38,100 nt of DNA from positions 1 through 38,100 of the forward strand of contig CAJOPD010000087.1 of NCBI GenBank assembly GCA_905236685.1. The letters are read 5' to 3'. This DNA is from an uncultured Clostridia bacterium (lineage in GTDB: Bacteria > Bacillota > Clostridia > UBA1381). Positions 7,132 to 14,413 of this stretch are shown in pieces; the first letter of the stretch is position 1, and each line of letters starts with the position of its first letter. The notes beneath the pieces were generated by a model. That model had not been told where the DNA came from and did no database searches. It saw nothing but the letters and a program-made list of their open reading frames with translations. Made by a program: the position numbers and the translations under genes.

Positions 7132-7683
7132 TTATTTTCTAATAAGGTATAGCAGCGTATCGCCATTATCCTTTAACCATTTATGGCATTCCCTATACTC
7201 AGGAAATACCTTTAATACCTCATCATAGAATTTCTTGGAGTGATTTTTAACCTTTATGTGACACAGTTCATGGACAACCACGCTGTCAAGCACATCTTTT
7301 GGAGCAAGGGCTAAAAGGCCGTTAAAACTTAAATTGCCGTTGTAGCTACAGCTTCCCCACCGCTTTTTCTGCATTCTCACCGTCACTCTTTCATATTCTA
7401 CGCCGATTATTTCGGCGTAATATGCCGCTCGCTCCAAAACAAGCTTTTCGGCTTTTGACTTTAATTCTAAAATCTCATCATCTGTTAAAGGCTTTATTTT
7501 TGAGATTGCCTCTTTGTGCTTTTCTATGCGTTGATTCTGTTTTTCAATCCATCTCTTATGCTGATTTAAAAATTCTTCTATTTCAGTATCTGTTGCCCTT
7601 TTTGGAGCAGGAACAATAAAGCCGTCCAACATGCTTTCAATACAAATGGTTTTGCGGTTACTCCTGATTATTTTGATATCCAT
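7132..7683 (-). CDS. YgjP/SprT-like zinc metalloprotease-family protein (M48-like, DUF45)
   Basis: The 183-residue product has the YgjP pattern: 'KRWGSCSYNGNLSFNGLLALAP' followed by the zinc signature 'VVVHELCHIKVKNHSKKFYDEV' (HExxH-type HELCH with a third His about six residues later) and the closing 'RECHKWLKDN'. Members are DUF45/WLM-type metal-dependent hydrolases. It is somewhat shorter than the 220-240 residues usual for the family because the N-terminal beta region is short. There is no own ribosome binding site: the ATG is two bases after the upstream stop, suggesting coupled translation. Biological substrate unknown. Confidence 0.85.
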   Translation of the reverse strand: MDIKIIRSNRKTICIESMLDGFIVPAPKRATDTEIEEFLNQHKRWIEKQNQRIEKHKEAISKIKPLTDDEILELKSKAEKLVLERAAYYAEIIGVEYERVTVRMQKKRWGSCSYNGNLSFNGLLALAPKDVLDSVVVHELCHIKVKNHSKKFYDEVLKVFPEYRECHKWLKDNGDTLLYLIRK

Positions 7684-7685
7684 TT

Positions 7686-7901
7686 TTATTCAAGTTCACT
7701 TATTCTTGAATCAAGCTCTGCAAGAAGCTCCTCTATTTGTGAAATCTTATCTTCCCATTCATCATAAGTATCATCATAATCATCCGGTTCATTGTTATAG
7801 AGTTCATCATACTTATTCTCTGCCGCCTCTTTGTACTCTTCTAAATCTTCAAGAGTCATATCTTCAATATCCATTTCAGCAAATTCTTCAAAATCCCTCA
7901 T
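7686..7901 (-). CDS. Small acidic coiled-coil hypothetical protein
   Basis: This 71-residue protein is very acidic: residues 1-50 carry most of the Asp/Glu. It ends with a heptad-like helix, 'KISQIEELLAELDSRISELE'. GGAGG lies seven bases before the ATG, so it is likely a real gene. It immediately precedes the YgjP-like gene with two bases between them. A partner or inhibitor role for the metalloprotease is possible only by position. Confidence 0.6.
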   Translation of the reverse strand: MRDFEEFAEMDIEDMTLEDLEEYKEAAENKYDELYNNEPDDYDDTYDEWEDKISQIEELLAELDSRISELE

Positions 7902-7983
7902 AAGTCTGCCTCCAATTTCTTGTTTTGTCCGATTTTTTTCATTCTATCATAATTCTTTTATGATTTCAACGGTATATTTCAAG

Positions 7984-8004
7984 AAAAAAAGACACCAAAG
8001 TGTC
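7984..8004 (-). terminator. Rho-independent terminator of the small broken gene
   Basis: Read on the minus strand, GACAC-TTTG-GTGTC forms a 5-base-pair stem followed by seven T. It lies three bases after the second stop of the broken small gene and before the acidic-protein gene. Confidence 0.6.
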
Positions 8005-8006
8005 CT

Positions 8007-8174
8007 TTATATCTTCATCTGCTCTTTAAGTGTAGCAAGGCTTTTATCATATTGTTATTTTGATATTGCATTACGCTCTAAAAAGCTGTCAAGTGTCTGC
8101 TTTTGTCTTTCAAATAGCATTTGTGCTGTTTGCTTCCCATTCGAGCCTTCAAGCTGTTCTTTATCGAAAATCAT
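8007..8174 (-). pseudogene. Small mobile-element gene interrupted by an in-frame TAA
   Basis: From the ATG at 8174 (AGGA seven bases upstream) the frame reads MIFDKEQLEGSNGKQTAQML... for 39 residues to a TAA at 8057-8055, then continues in the same frame as 'QYDKSLATLKEQMKI' to a second TAA at 8009-8007. I recall a family of short clostridial element proteins with the shape 'LFERQ..TLD..LERGAIS(K)xQYDKSLxxL'. The stop therefore falls exactly where the conserved residue between K and Q should be. Promoter and terminator are both still present, so a 39-residue peptide or short RNA could still be made. Confidence 0.65.
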
Positions 8175-8208
8175 AAGATATCCTGCTTTCATTTTCTTTA
8201 TCGAGTGT

Positions 8209-8237
8209 ATTATAATAAAATTTGACAAGAAATTCAA
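8209..8237 (-). promoter_or_regulatory. Sigma-A-type promoter for the small broken gene
   Basis: On the minus strand TTGAAT (8237-8232) and TATAAT (8214-8209) are separated by 17 bases, and the start codon lies 34 bases downstream of the -10. Confidence 0.6.
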
Positions 8238-8253
8238 TATACAAAACAGAATT

Positions 8254-8934
8254 TCATAGTTTTACATCTACAAAATCTTTAATTAACAGGCAGTCAGGTT
8301 CTACAAAGCAGTTTAGACATTTTATTTTAACTCCCTCTTTTGATGCCTTAACAAGAGCGTCTGCAAATGCCGAATGTGTTTCCCGGTTTGGTGTAAAGTA
8401 CAAACAATCTTCCAATTGTACTATAAAGAATATGCATGCTTCATATCCATTTTTTACAGCATCGCAAAGCTCGTTTATATGTTTTACTCCTCTTTCGGTC
8501 GGTGCATCGGGAAATTTTACAATCCCGTTTTCTTCGAGGGTAACTCCCTTTATTTCTGCAAAAATCTTTCTGTCTTTTGTTTCAATATAAAAATCAATTC
8601 TCGAATTATTATATTTGCATTCAGGCTTTATGAGTGTTATATCCTCAAAATAACCGCCGTTTTTAAGCCATTCGCCAAAGACACTATTCGGTGCTTGACT
8701 GTCCATATTTATGAGCTTGTCACCTTTTTCTACGGCTACAAGATCATATTTGGTCTTTCTCTCAATGTTATTGCTCTTGTCAAGATATACAGTACAGCCG
8801 GGAATTAACAGCTCTTTGCATCTGCCGGTATTTTTTACATGGCAAATTTCTTTTTTCCCTTCAATGTTGACTTCTGCAATAAAGCGATTTGGTCTTGAAA
8901 TAAATGTCCCCTTTTTTATGTTACAATACTTCAT
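8254..8934 (-). CDS. sfsA: SfsA-family DNA/RNA nuclease (sugar fermentation stimulation protein A)
   Basis: The 226-residue product matches SfsA from end to end: 'FISRPNRFIAEVNIEGK', 'CHVKNTGRCKELLIPG', 'NSVFGEWLKNG', and the PD-(D/E)xK-like nuclease core 'SRIDFYIETKDRKIFAEIKGVTLE' followed by 'FPDAPTERGVKHINEL'. SfsA was named for an effect on maltose metabolism in E. coli; the core is nuclease-like. The family length is about 230. It lies 13 bases downstream of the phosphatase gene and probably shares its transcript. Confidence 0.95.
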   Translation of the reverse strand: MKYCNIKKGTFISRPNRFIAEVNIEGKKEICHVKNTGRCKELLIPGCTVYLDKSNNIERKTKYDLVAVEKGDKLINMDSQAPNSVFGEWLKNGGYFEDITLIKPECKYNNSRIDFYIETKDRKIFAEIKGVTLEENGIVKFPDAPTERGVKHINELCDAVKNGYEACIFFIVQLEDCLYFTPNRETHSAFADALVKASKEGVKIKCLNCFVEPDCLLIKDFVDVKL

Positions 8935-8947
8935 TTTCTATATGCTC

Positions 8948-9382
8948 CTATAGGCCTGTACACCCTTTTACAACATCATTCCATGTAGCACCGAAATTAC
9001 CCGTAAACCACGGGTCTGATATGTCACGCTCAAGTCCTGCGTAGCTTAACAAGAGAGAAATCTTGCTGTCTTTATCGCTTCCGACAATTTTTTCAACATT
9101 CCGTATGTTCCATCTATCCATTCCGATTATATAGTCATAGTAGTCATAATCGCCTTTGGTCATGCGTCGTGCAGTTTTGCCCTCACAGGAAATACCATGC
9201 TTTAACAGTTCCTCTCTGGCGGGTGGATAAACCGGATTTCCTATCTCCTCTGTACTTGTTGCGGCAGAGTTTATTTCAAACTGCTTTGAAAGACCTTTTT
9301 TGCTAACCATATCCTTCATCGCAAATTCAGCCATCGGACTCCTGCATATGTTTCCGTGGCAGACAAACAGTATCTTTACCAT
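8948..9382 (-). CDS. Low-molecular-weight protein tyrosine phosphatase
   Basis: The N-terminus 'ILFVCHGNICRSPMAEF' carries the C-x5-R-S P-loop (Cys8 to Arg14) of LMW-PTPs, and 'SDPWFTGNF' carries the general-acid Asp in the usual C-terminal DPW loop. The 144-residue protein ends a little earlier than the family average but includes all catalytic elements. Bacterial members act on phosphotyrosine proteins or phosphoarginine. It stands between the nitroreductase and sfsA genes with 12-13 base gaps. Confidence 0.92.
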   Translation of the reverse strand: MVKILFVCHGNICRSPMAEFAMKDMVSKKGLSKQFEINSAATSTEEIGNPVYPPAREELLKHGISCEGKTARRMTKGDYDYYDYIIGMDRWNIRNVEKIVGSDKDSKISLLLSYAGLERDISDPWFTGNFGATWNDVVKGCTGL

Positions 9383-9394
9383 AAGTATTCCCTT

Positions 9395-9895
9395 TTAATT
9401 CCCAATATAATGAATTCTACTTTCGTCAAATCTATCCTGCTGAGTTTTTTCCTCTGCGGGGTAACCGAGAGCTACAAGTGCGAATGCGTGAATATCCTTA
9501 CCTATTCCCAATTCTTTGTCAATCTTATCAATCCTGTCTTTGTCAGGAGCTACTCCAAGCCATACGCCGCCAAGTCCCAGACTTGTTATTTCAAGCAATA
9601 TATTCTCCGTTGCTATTGAAAGGTCTATTGTATCGTATTCAGGAAATCTCAGTCCGCTCGTTCTGTAACATGGTACAATTACAATAGGAGCCTTTGCACT
9701 GCATCCCGCATACGGACTGCATGCTGACAATTTTTGTATCTTTTCTTTATCAGTTACGACAAAGAATTCCCAAGGCTGCTGATTGCCCGCTGACGGAGCC
9801 GCCATTGCAGCTTTCAATATTTTTTCTATCTTTTCTTTTTCAACAGGTTTTTCGTTAAATTTTCTTATGCTTACTCTCTTAAAAATCTCATTCAT
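9395..9895 (-). CDS. Nitroreductase-family FMN oxidoreductase
   Basis: A nitroreductase-fold protein of 166 residues from the ATG at 9895, which has GGAGG at nine bases; the longer frame would begin inside that site. Visible motifs are 'RVSIRKFNEKPV' (the family's R-S-x-R-x-F start), 'AAMAAPSAGNQQPWEFFVV' (FMN-binding S-x-x-N-x-Q-P-W) and 'LGLGGVWLG' near the C-terminus. Such enzymes reduce nitro compounds, quinones or other electrophiles with NAD(P)H. First gene of the unit with the phosphatase and sfsA. Confidence 0.92.
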   Translation of the reverse strand: MNEIFKRVSIRKFNEKPVEKEKIEKILKAAMAAPSAGNQQPWEFFVVTDKEKIQKLSACSPYAGCSAKAPIVIVPCYRTSGLRFPEYDTIDLSIATENILLEITSLGLGGVWLGVAPDKDRIDKIDKELGIGKDIHAFALVALGYPAEEKTQQDRFDESRIHYIGN

Positions 9896-9917
9896 ATCAA
9901 GTACCTCCATTCTTTAT

Positions 9918-9946
9918 ATTTTATCATTTATTATATTCGAAATCAA
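9918..9946 (-). promoter_or_regulatory. Promoter for nitroreductase-phosphatase-sfsA
   Basis: On the minus strand TTGATT (9946-9941) and TAAAAT (9923-9918) have a 17-base spacer, about 22 bases before the start codon. Confidence 0.45.
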
Positions 9947-9967
9947 TACGTAAACAGCAAATATACG

Positions 9968-10017
9968 AAAAAGTATTAAAGCTTACTTTTCTATTCGAGT
10001 AGTGAGCCTTAATACTT
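9968..10017 (-). terminator. Strong terminator after the repA operon
   Basis: Minus-strand RNA folds a 13-base-pair stem (arms 10017-10005 and 9983-9971) with one G-U pair and a T-rich tail. On the plus strand the same position would be an A-C mismatch, so the sequence is tuned for the minus direction. It lies three bases after the last gene of the repA unit. Confidence 0.75.
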
Positions 10018-10019
10018 CG

Positions 10020-10541
10020 TTATTCCGCAAAATCTTTTAATATTGGTAGGCATTCTTTTGAAGTAAAGCCCCATAAAATTGTACTTAAAACTTCAATGGC
10101 TTTGCTCCGCTTATTATAATAAGTTTTCCATGATATAGGCTCTGTTTTTGCATTGATGCTGTCTATTATATCCTCTACCCGCCTTGGCGGCTTTTCCGAG
10201 AGATATGTATAATACAATATCCAATAATAGAGTTCACCGTCAGCTTTCTTTTTTCTTAAAAGATCAACAGCAGCCTCAATAAGCTTGAGCATTTTTCTGT
10301 TTCGTTCCATTACCCTCATCTGCTCTTGTATGTCAGTTCCTGATAAATCAGCTCCCGCCTCGTAAGACATTTCCAAAAACTCCTCTATCTTACAATCCAT
10401 TTTCAGTTCAAAACTAATTTGCGTTTGAATTGCTGATACCTCTACACTCCATACTACATCTCTATATCTTTTTAATAAAAGCTCCGTATTGTGATAAAGA
10501 TATTCTTCCCTTTCTGTCCGTTTTTGTTCTTGCTTTTTCAT
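10020..10541 (-). CDS. RepA-linked protein with HTH-like C-terminus
   Basis: The 173-residue protein is helical. The C-terminal part, 'ISWKTYYNKRSKAIEVLSTILWGF' in residues about 136-159, resembles the recognition-helix end of ArpU/sigma-like phage and element regulators. It overlaps repA by ATGA, and its ribosome binding site (GGAGGAGG) is the stretch that encodes three Gly at the end of RepA, so the two are translated together. A regulatory or replication-accessory role is likely from position. I cannot name the family with certainty. Confidence 0.6.
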   Translation of the reverse strand: MKKQEQKRTEREEYLYHNTELLLKRYRDVVWSVEVSAIQTQISFELKMDCKIEEFLEMSYEAGADLSGTDIQEQMRVMERNRKMLKLIEAAVDLLRKKKADGELYYWILYYTYLSEKPPRRVEDIIDSINAKTEPISWKTYYNKRSKAIEVLSTILWGFTSKECLPILKDFAE

Positions 10542-11497
10542 AATGTTCCTCCTCCTAAATCATAACTTGCTTCCGCTCTGTAATAGTGCCCGATTGTTGA
10601 AACCGAATTATACAGCATTGTCAAAAGATAGCTTTTAATATTCTTGACCTTTGTTGTATTGCTTTTCAATGAGTCCATAACATATTCGATATGTTTAGCA
10701 CGCACTCTTAACATTCGTTCAGTAACAAGAACCGTCGGCGTTTTCTCACTTGAAATAACCATATACGGCTTGTTACTGCAAACAATATCAAGCATTATGT
10801 TCACAAGACCGTCTATGTCCTCTTTCTTATGAGTTTTAATCAAACTGTCATAATCAATATTCTTTTTGATTGTTGCCTCGTAGAGACTTCTATCCATCAT
10901 ATCCTGCATAGGATCAGATAAGATAAACTCTGTATCGTTAAAATCAGTATTATTTATCTCAGTATTATTAGAGTCGGAATTTCCGACCTCCTGAAGTCTG
11001 TTTTCCGAACCACCAGAGGTCGGAATTTCCGACCTCTTGAAGTCGGTACTGTCCAGACCACCAGAAGTCTGTTTTTCCGACTTCTTGAAGTCTTCCCTTT
11101 CTGCCTTGCTTTCAGCGGCTTCACATATAACAGAATTGAAGTTCATAACATATATGTAAGAAGGTTTTCCCAGCCCTTGTCTTTTTCTGAAAATCAATCC
11201 ACACCCTTTTTCTGAATCCAATTCCGCAAAAAGCCTTACTGCCTTTTCTTTACAAATATTCATACATTCCATAGCCTCAGATACCTTAAAATATATATAG
11301 ACACGGTTTTCACCATCTATCCAGCCATTTCTTATTGACAGGGACATTCTATCTAAAAGAAGCCCATATAGAATCTTTGCCTCTGCTGACACTTCATAAA
11401 AGCTTTTATCGGTAAAAATCTGCTTGGGTATTCTGTAAAAAGAAAACTGCTCTGCTTCGTTACCATAAAAGAAATCAATCGTTAAATTATTTTTCAT
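10538..11497 (-). CDS. repA: RepA_N-family replication initiator
   Basis: The N-terminal 120 residues match the RepA_N domain: 'FSFYRIPKQIFTDKSFYEVSAEAKILYGLLLDRMSLS' (split here over residues 18-54), 'RVYIYFKVSEAMECM', 'KAVRLFAELD', and 'GCGLIFRKRQGLGKPSYIYVMNF'. A linker rich in Ser, Asn and Thr (about residues 130-195) follows, then a C-terminal helical domain. The family initiates theta replication of Gram-positive plasmids and of some clostridial conjugative elements. The linker is encoded by five tandem 23-25 bp repeats, as expected if the origin lies inside the gene. The start has AGAGG seven bases upstream. A terminator-like hairpin precedes the gene. Confidence 0.92.
   Translation of the reverse strand: MKNNLTIDFFYGNEAEQFSFYRIPKQIFTDKSFYEVSAEAKILYGLLLDRMSLSIRNGWIDGENRVYIYFKVSEAMECMNICKEKAVRLFAELDSEKGCGLIFRKRQGLGKPSYIYVMNFNSVICEAAESKAEREDFKKSEKQTSGGLDSTDFKRSEIPTSGGSENRLQEVGNSDSNNTEINNTDFNDTEFILSDPMQDMMDRSLYEATIKKNIDYDSLIKTHKKEDIDGLVNIMLDIVCSNKPYMVISSEKTPTVLVTERMLRVRAKHIEYVMDSLKSNTTKVKNIKSYLLTMLYNSVSTIGHYYRAEASYDLGGGTL
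10972..11088 (-). repeat. Five tandem 23-25 bp repeats inside repA, probable replication origin iterons
   Basis: Plus-strand units start at 10972, 10995, 11018, 11041 and 11066. Four are 23 bp and the fourth is 25 bp, totalling 117 bp or 39 codons, so the reading frame is kept. Each begins A/GGTC, and units 1 and 3 contain the palindrome GTCGGAATTTCCGAC. RepA_N plasmids such as pAD1 and pSK41 carry their origin iterons within the rep gene at this place between the two protein domains; the origin role here is inferred. Confidence 0.7.
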
Positions 11498-11526
11498 CTA
11501 CTCTACCTCTTTTCATTTATTGTAAG

Positions 11527-11555
11527 AAAAAAAGACCATATTTTCATATGATCTT
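11527..11555 (-). terminator. Terminator-like hairpin in the repA leader (possible attenuator)
   Basis: Minus-strand RNA forms AAGATCATAT-GAAA-ATATGGTCTT: a 10-base-pair stem with one G-U pair and a GAAA tetraloop, followed by a T run. It ends about 30 bases before the repA start, too close for another promoter in between, so repA transcription must read through it. Confidence 0.6.
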
Positions 11556-11566
11556 TTGAATGGGAT

Positions 11567-11575
11567 TTTATAACA
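11567..11575 (-). promoter_or_regulatory. Extended -10 promoter candidate for repA
   Basis: TGTTATAAA on the minus strand (11575-11567) fits an extended -10; no good -35 is visible. It would start RNA just before the leader hairpin. Confidence 0.3.
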
Positions 11576-11633
11576 TTGCATAGCCTTTTTTGTATTTTTA
11601 TTAGTTTTTGTGCAATTTGACGGTCTTGCTCAT

Positions 11634-11656
11634 TTGACCACTTATTGACCACTTAT
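11634..11656. repeat. Iteron-like direct repeat TTGACCACTTAT
   Basis: Two copies of TTGACCACTTAT lie 11 bases apart (11634 and 11645), about one helical turn, and a third exact copy is at 11804-11815. They are in the 408-base gene-free stretch 11498-11905, between the element and the sugar locus. Possible binding site of an initiator, partition or control protein. Confidence 0.45.
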
Positions 11657-11779
11657 GAGATAAGTTTATATAAATTTCAATAATTTTTTATAATTTTTTC
11701 CCTTTTTGAAATAAATAAAAAATCAAATCTCTTTATGTAACCTCAAATAATTGCACCCAAAAAGCTGATAATTACGCTA

Positions 11780-11827
11780 TTTTTCGACACCACATTTTCC
11801 GGTTTGACCACTTATAATGTCGAAAAA
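11780..11827. repeat. 10-bp perfect inverted repeat enclosing the third TTGACCACTTAT copy
   Basis: TTTTTCGACA (11780-11789) and TGTCGAAAAA (11818-11827) are exact inverted copies with 28 bases between them, containing TTGACCACTTAT. The rest of the gap to 11905 is AT-rich and I see no gene in it. Confidence 0.45.
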
Positions 11828-11905
11828 ACACCCGTTAAATCAAATAAATGCCAAAATTCACGAATTACTCTTTACACAACTTGAAACCGTATTTTTAATC
11901 GCTTA

Positions 11906-12904
11906 TCACATACCACAACATTTCATTATCAGTTTAAACAGTTCAAGCTCATAATCATATGTATAAGGATTTTCTTTATCTCCTCGTGTGTACGCTGCAA
12001 AATCCAACATCATAGGTTTGTATCTGTCATAGGTGTCACTCACGAGTTCAAACGAATTATCTCTCCATATGTCTGTTACATCGGATTTATATGTTACATG
12101 TGCTTTTGAAATAAATTCTGAATCATTCTTAGTCATTTTTCTTTCAATGGGTTTTATTTCAAAAGTTCCCTCTGTTCCGAGAACCACAAGCTGTCTACGC
12201 TCAAATCCATTTGTTTCGCAGGCACATACCTTTACAAACGAATACCCATATCCATAATCCAAAATTACAAATCCAAAGTCCTCTGCACCGTTCAAAAGGG
12301 TATCTTCGGTACAAGTATTAAGTGGAATTATTCGTTTGGGCGTTCCCTGAATTTTCATTATAAGATCAATTAGGTGACAACCTAAAAAATACATCATTCC
12401 GCCCTTATAATTGCCAAGCCATCTTCTTTTTTCTTCCGGATGGCATACGCTCATTTGTGCCTCAATGCTGAATACTTTTCCCAGTCTGCCTTGTCTAATA
12501 TCTTCCATACATCTTTCAATCATCGGATTATATCTATACATATATCCCATTTGAAAAGGTATTTTTTTACTTTTTGCAATATTAATTAATTCGGCAAAAC
12601 TTTCGTAGTTTTGCGTACCTGGCTTATCCAAATGAATTGCAACACCACGCTTTGCAAACATCTGTGCGTAGTATGTTGCTTTTTCTTCTTCACATTCTAT
12701 TGCTACCGCTTCTAAGTCATCCATAGCAAGCAGTTCTTCAACGGTAATTAAATTAGACTCATACTTAAACGAGAGGCATATTTCCCCGCTTGGTTCAGCC
12801 AAGCCAACGAAATCATACACCTCGTTTAAAGATTTTATGCATTGATATGTAAAGAATGCATGATCATGCCATGTTCCAATTTGTGCAATTTTTACGGGTT
12901 TCAT
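11906..12904 (-). CDS. Gfo/Idh/MocA-family oxidoreductase
   Basis: A 332-residue protein from the ATG at 12904, which has GGAGGA at six bases. The N-terminal Rossmann half starts 'VKIAQIGTWHDHAFF', a degenerate version of the usual GxGxxG, and contains 'HLDKPGTQNYESFAEL', the E/D-K-P loop with the conserved Lys. The C-terminal half carries 'GGMMYFLGCHLIDLIM' with the catalytic His of the family. Members oxidise sugars, inositols or sugar derivatives with NAD(P). The gene has its own good promoter but follows the deacetylase gene directly, so it can also be the last gene of the sugar locus. Substrate unknown. Confidence 0.9.
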   Translation of the reverse strand: MKPVKIAQIGTWHDHAFFTYQCIKSLNEVYDFVGLAEPSGEICLSFKYESNLITVEELLAMDDLEAVAIECEEEKATYYAQMFAKRGVAIHLDKPGTQNYESFAELINIAKSKKIPFQMGYMYRYNPMIERCMEDIRQGRLGKVFSIEAQMSVCHPEEKRRWLGNYKGGMMYFLGCHLIDLIMKIQGTPKRIIPLNTCTEDTLLNGAEDFGFVILDYGYGYSFVKVCACETNGFERRQLVVLGTEGTFEIKPIERKMTKNDSEFISKAHVTYKSDVTDIWRDNSFELVSDTYDRYKPMMLDFAAYTRGDKENPYTYDYELELFKLIMKCCGM

Positions 12905-12948
12905 TATATGTCCTCCCAATCAGACTAATCATAAGCAAATATGACTAT

Positions 12949-12976
12949 ATTATATCATATTTTTATAAAAATACAA
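12949..12976 (-). promoter_or_regulatory. Promoter for the Gfo/Idh/MocA gene
   Basis: On the minus strand TTGTAT (12976-12971) and TATAAT (12954-12949) are 16 bases apart and end about 45 bases before the start codon, directly after the stop of the deacetylase gene. Confidence 0.55.
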
Positions 12977-12979
12977 GTT

Positions 12980-13801
12980 TTATCTAAAAACCGTTTTGCC
13001 GCCTTCAATGCAAAATACACCGTTATTATCCGAAGCCCACACATCTATCGCTGACGGATTATATATCATTTTAAAATCAGCGCTTACTTGAATACTTTTA
13101 TATGCCATAACATAATTATAAATTTCAATATTTGTAGCATACCAGATATCATCTCTTCCGCCTATAAACTTTGCAAAATTTTCAATAATATCCCAATTAT
13201 CATTATTGTCAAATTCATAACTATGTCCCCAAAGGTAAAACATTTTGCTTCTGTTCCAGCGGTCATCTGTGACAAATTTTTCTGCAAGTTCCATAAGTTT
13301 TGGATTGCTGTGATGACAGGTCGGATTAAGGATTAACCAATCCTCAGGAAATTCAAAATTTTCGGTGGATTTTCCTGCTCTCGAATATACAATACCGCAT
13401 TTTCTCAGTATTTCAATAATTCTATCATTATATTCACCATATGGATATGCCATACCGTTTGCAATACAGTTATACTGTTCTGATATGCTTTTTCTATCGC
13501 GGATTATCTCATTTATTATTTCTGTGTCACTAAGCTGCTTTAAAAACGAATGAGAGTATGTGTGAACTGCGACTTCATTACCCGAATTTGTGTAAAGCTT
13601 TTTTGCTTCTGATAATTTTAGTCTTCCATAAAACCGTTCTCTTTCTGCGGTCTCTGGGAGATACTTTCCTGCGTTTATGTTAAATGTCACTTTAAGCCCG
13701 TACTTTTTTGCAATTTCTGAAAGTCTGATATCTTGAACAACGGCGTCATCATAGCTAAGTGTGACAACTTTTAGTTTTCCGTCTTTTAATGCCATTTGCA
13801 T
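12980..13801 (-). CDS. NodB-type polysaccharide deacetylase-family protein
   Basis: The 273-residue protein has the NodB-fold motifs in order: 'VVTLSYDDAVVQD' (motif 1, Asp-Asp), 'NEVAVHTYSHSFL' (motif 2, H-x3-H metal ligands), 'MAYPYGEYNDR' (motif 3), and 'MFYLWGHSYEFD' (late His motif). There is no signal peptide, so unlike peptidoglycan or chitin deacetylases it is cytoplasmic. In this locus it may deacetylate or otherwise hydrolyse a small sugar derivative. The ATG at 13801 is placed nine bases after GGGGAG. It follows the SIS gene by six bases. Confidence 0.88.
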   Translation of the reverse strand: MQMALKDGKLKVVTLSYDDAVVQDIRLSEIAKKYGLKVTFNINAGKYLPETAERERFYGRLKLSEAKKLYTNSGNEVAVHTYSHSFLKQLSDTEIINEIIRDRKSISEQYNCIANGMAYPYGEYNDRIIEILRKCGIVYSRAGKSTENFEFPEDWLILNPTCHHSNPKLMELAEKFVTDDRWNRSKMFYLWGHSYEFDNNDNWDIIENFAKFIGGRDDIWYATNIEIYNYVMAYKSIQVSADFKMIYNPSAIDVWASDNNGVFCIEGGKTVFR

Positions 13802-13807
13802 TATCAA

Positions 13808-14407
13808 TCACTCCCCATTCAGTCTTGCACCTACTGCACCGCCGGGGTGAATGAGTGCAAATTGTTCTTCTGAATAATCTGTTTCCTCAATTAAAGCTGC
13901 TTGAAGTGAGTGGAAAATCACAATGAGCGAGGTCGTTGAAGTGGTCCCCTGCATATTATGCTTATCGGTTTCACGGTTTATATACTGTTTTAAAACAACA
14001 TCTGCATTTTTTGCAAGAGGTGAGTCCAAATTTTCGGTAACGGTAATCACTTTTACACCCTTTTTCTTGCAAATATCAAGTATCGGCATAAGTTCAGCGG
14101 TCTTCCCTCCCCGAGACGCAAAAAGTATAACATCATTTTTTTTAAGATAACCGCTGCCGCCGTGTACGGCTTCTGCGGGCGAAATAAACCGCGCAGGGCG
14201 TTCTATACAGCACATAAGGTGTGCAAAATGCCGGCAGGCAATGCCCGAATGCCCACAGCCTGATGTAGCTATCCTTTCGGCATTTTTTAAAAGCTCCACA
14301 GCCTTTGAAAATGCGTTTTTATCAAAATTATTTTTTGCCTCTTTTATGCACTCAGTCTCGATATCATAGGCATTTTGTGCCATATGAAGAGCTATGTCTG
14401 AAATCAT
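13808..14407 (-). CDS. SIS-domain phosphosugar isomerase (KpsF/GutQ-like, no CBS domains)
   Basis: The 199-residue product is a single SIS domain: 'RIATSGCGHSGIACRHFAHLM' (phosphosugar-binding loop), 'PAEAVHGGSGYLKKNDVILFASRGGKTAEL' spread over residues 77-106, and the closing 'FALIHPGGAVGARL', which is the HPGGxxG motif of KpsF/GutQ arabinose-5-phosphate isomerases. The CBS pair found in those enzymes is missing, as in shorter catabolic relatives. Expected to interconvert an aldose and ketose phosphate made by the FGGY kinase seven bases upstream. Confidence 0.88.
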   Translation of the reverse strand: MISDIALHMAQNAYDIETECIKEAKNNFDKNAFSKAVELLKNAERIATSGCGHSGIACRHFAHLMCCIERPARFISPAEAVHGGSGYLKKNDVILFASRGGKTAELMPILDICKKKGVKVITVTENLDSPLAKNADVVLKQYINRETDKHNMQGTTSTTSLIVIFHSLQAALIEETDYSEEQFALIHPGGAVGARLNGE

Positions 14408-14413
14408 ATCCCT

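Noticed and set aside
7984..8237. Sequencing error as the only explanation of the in-frame stop
   Set aside because: A substitution error cannot be excluded, but no indel is involved and the sequence as given is self-consistent, so it is reported as a finding with resequencing as the check.
10972..11088. CRISPR-like array
   Set aside because: The repeats are directly tandem with no spacers, lie in a coding frame and keep it, and there are no cas genes.
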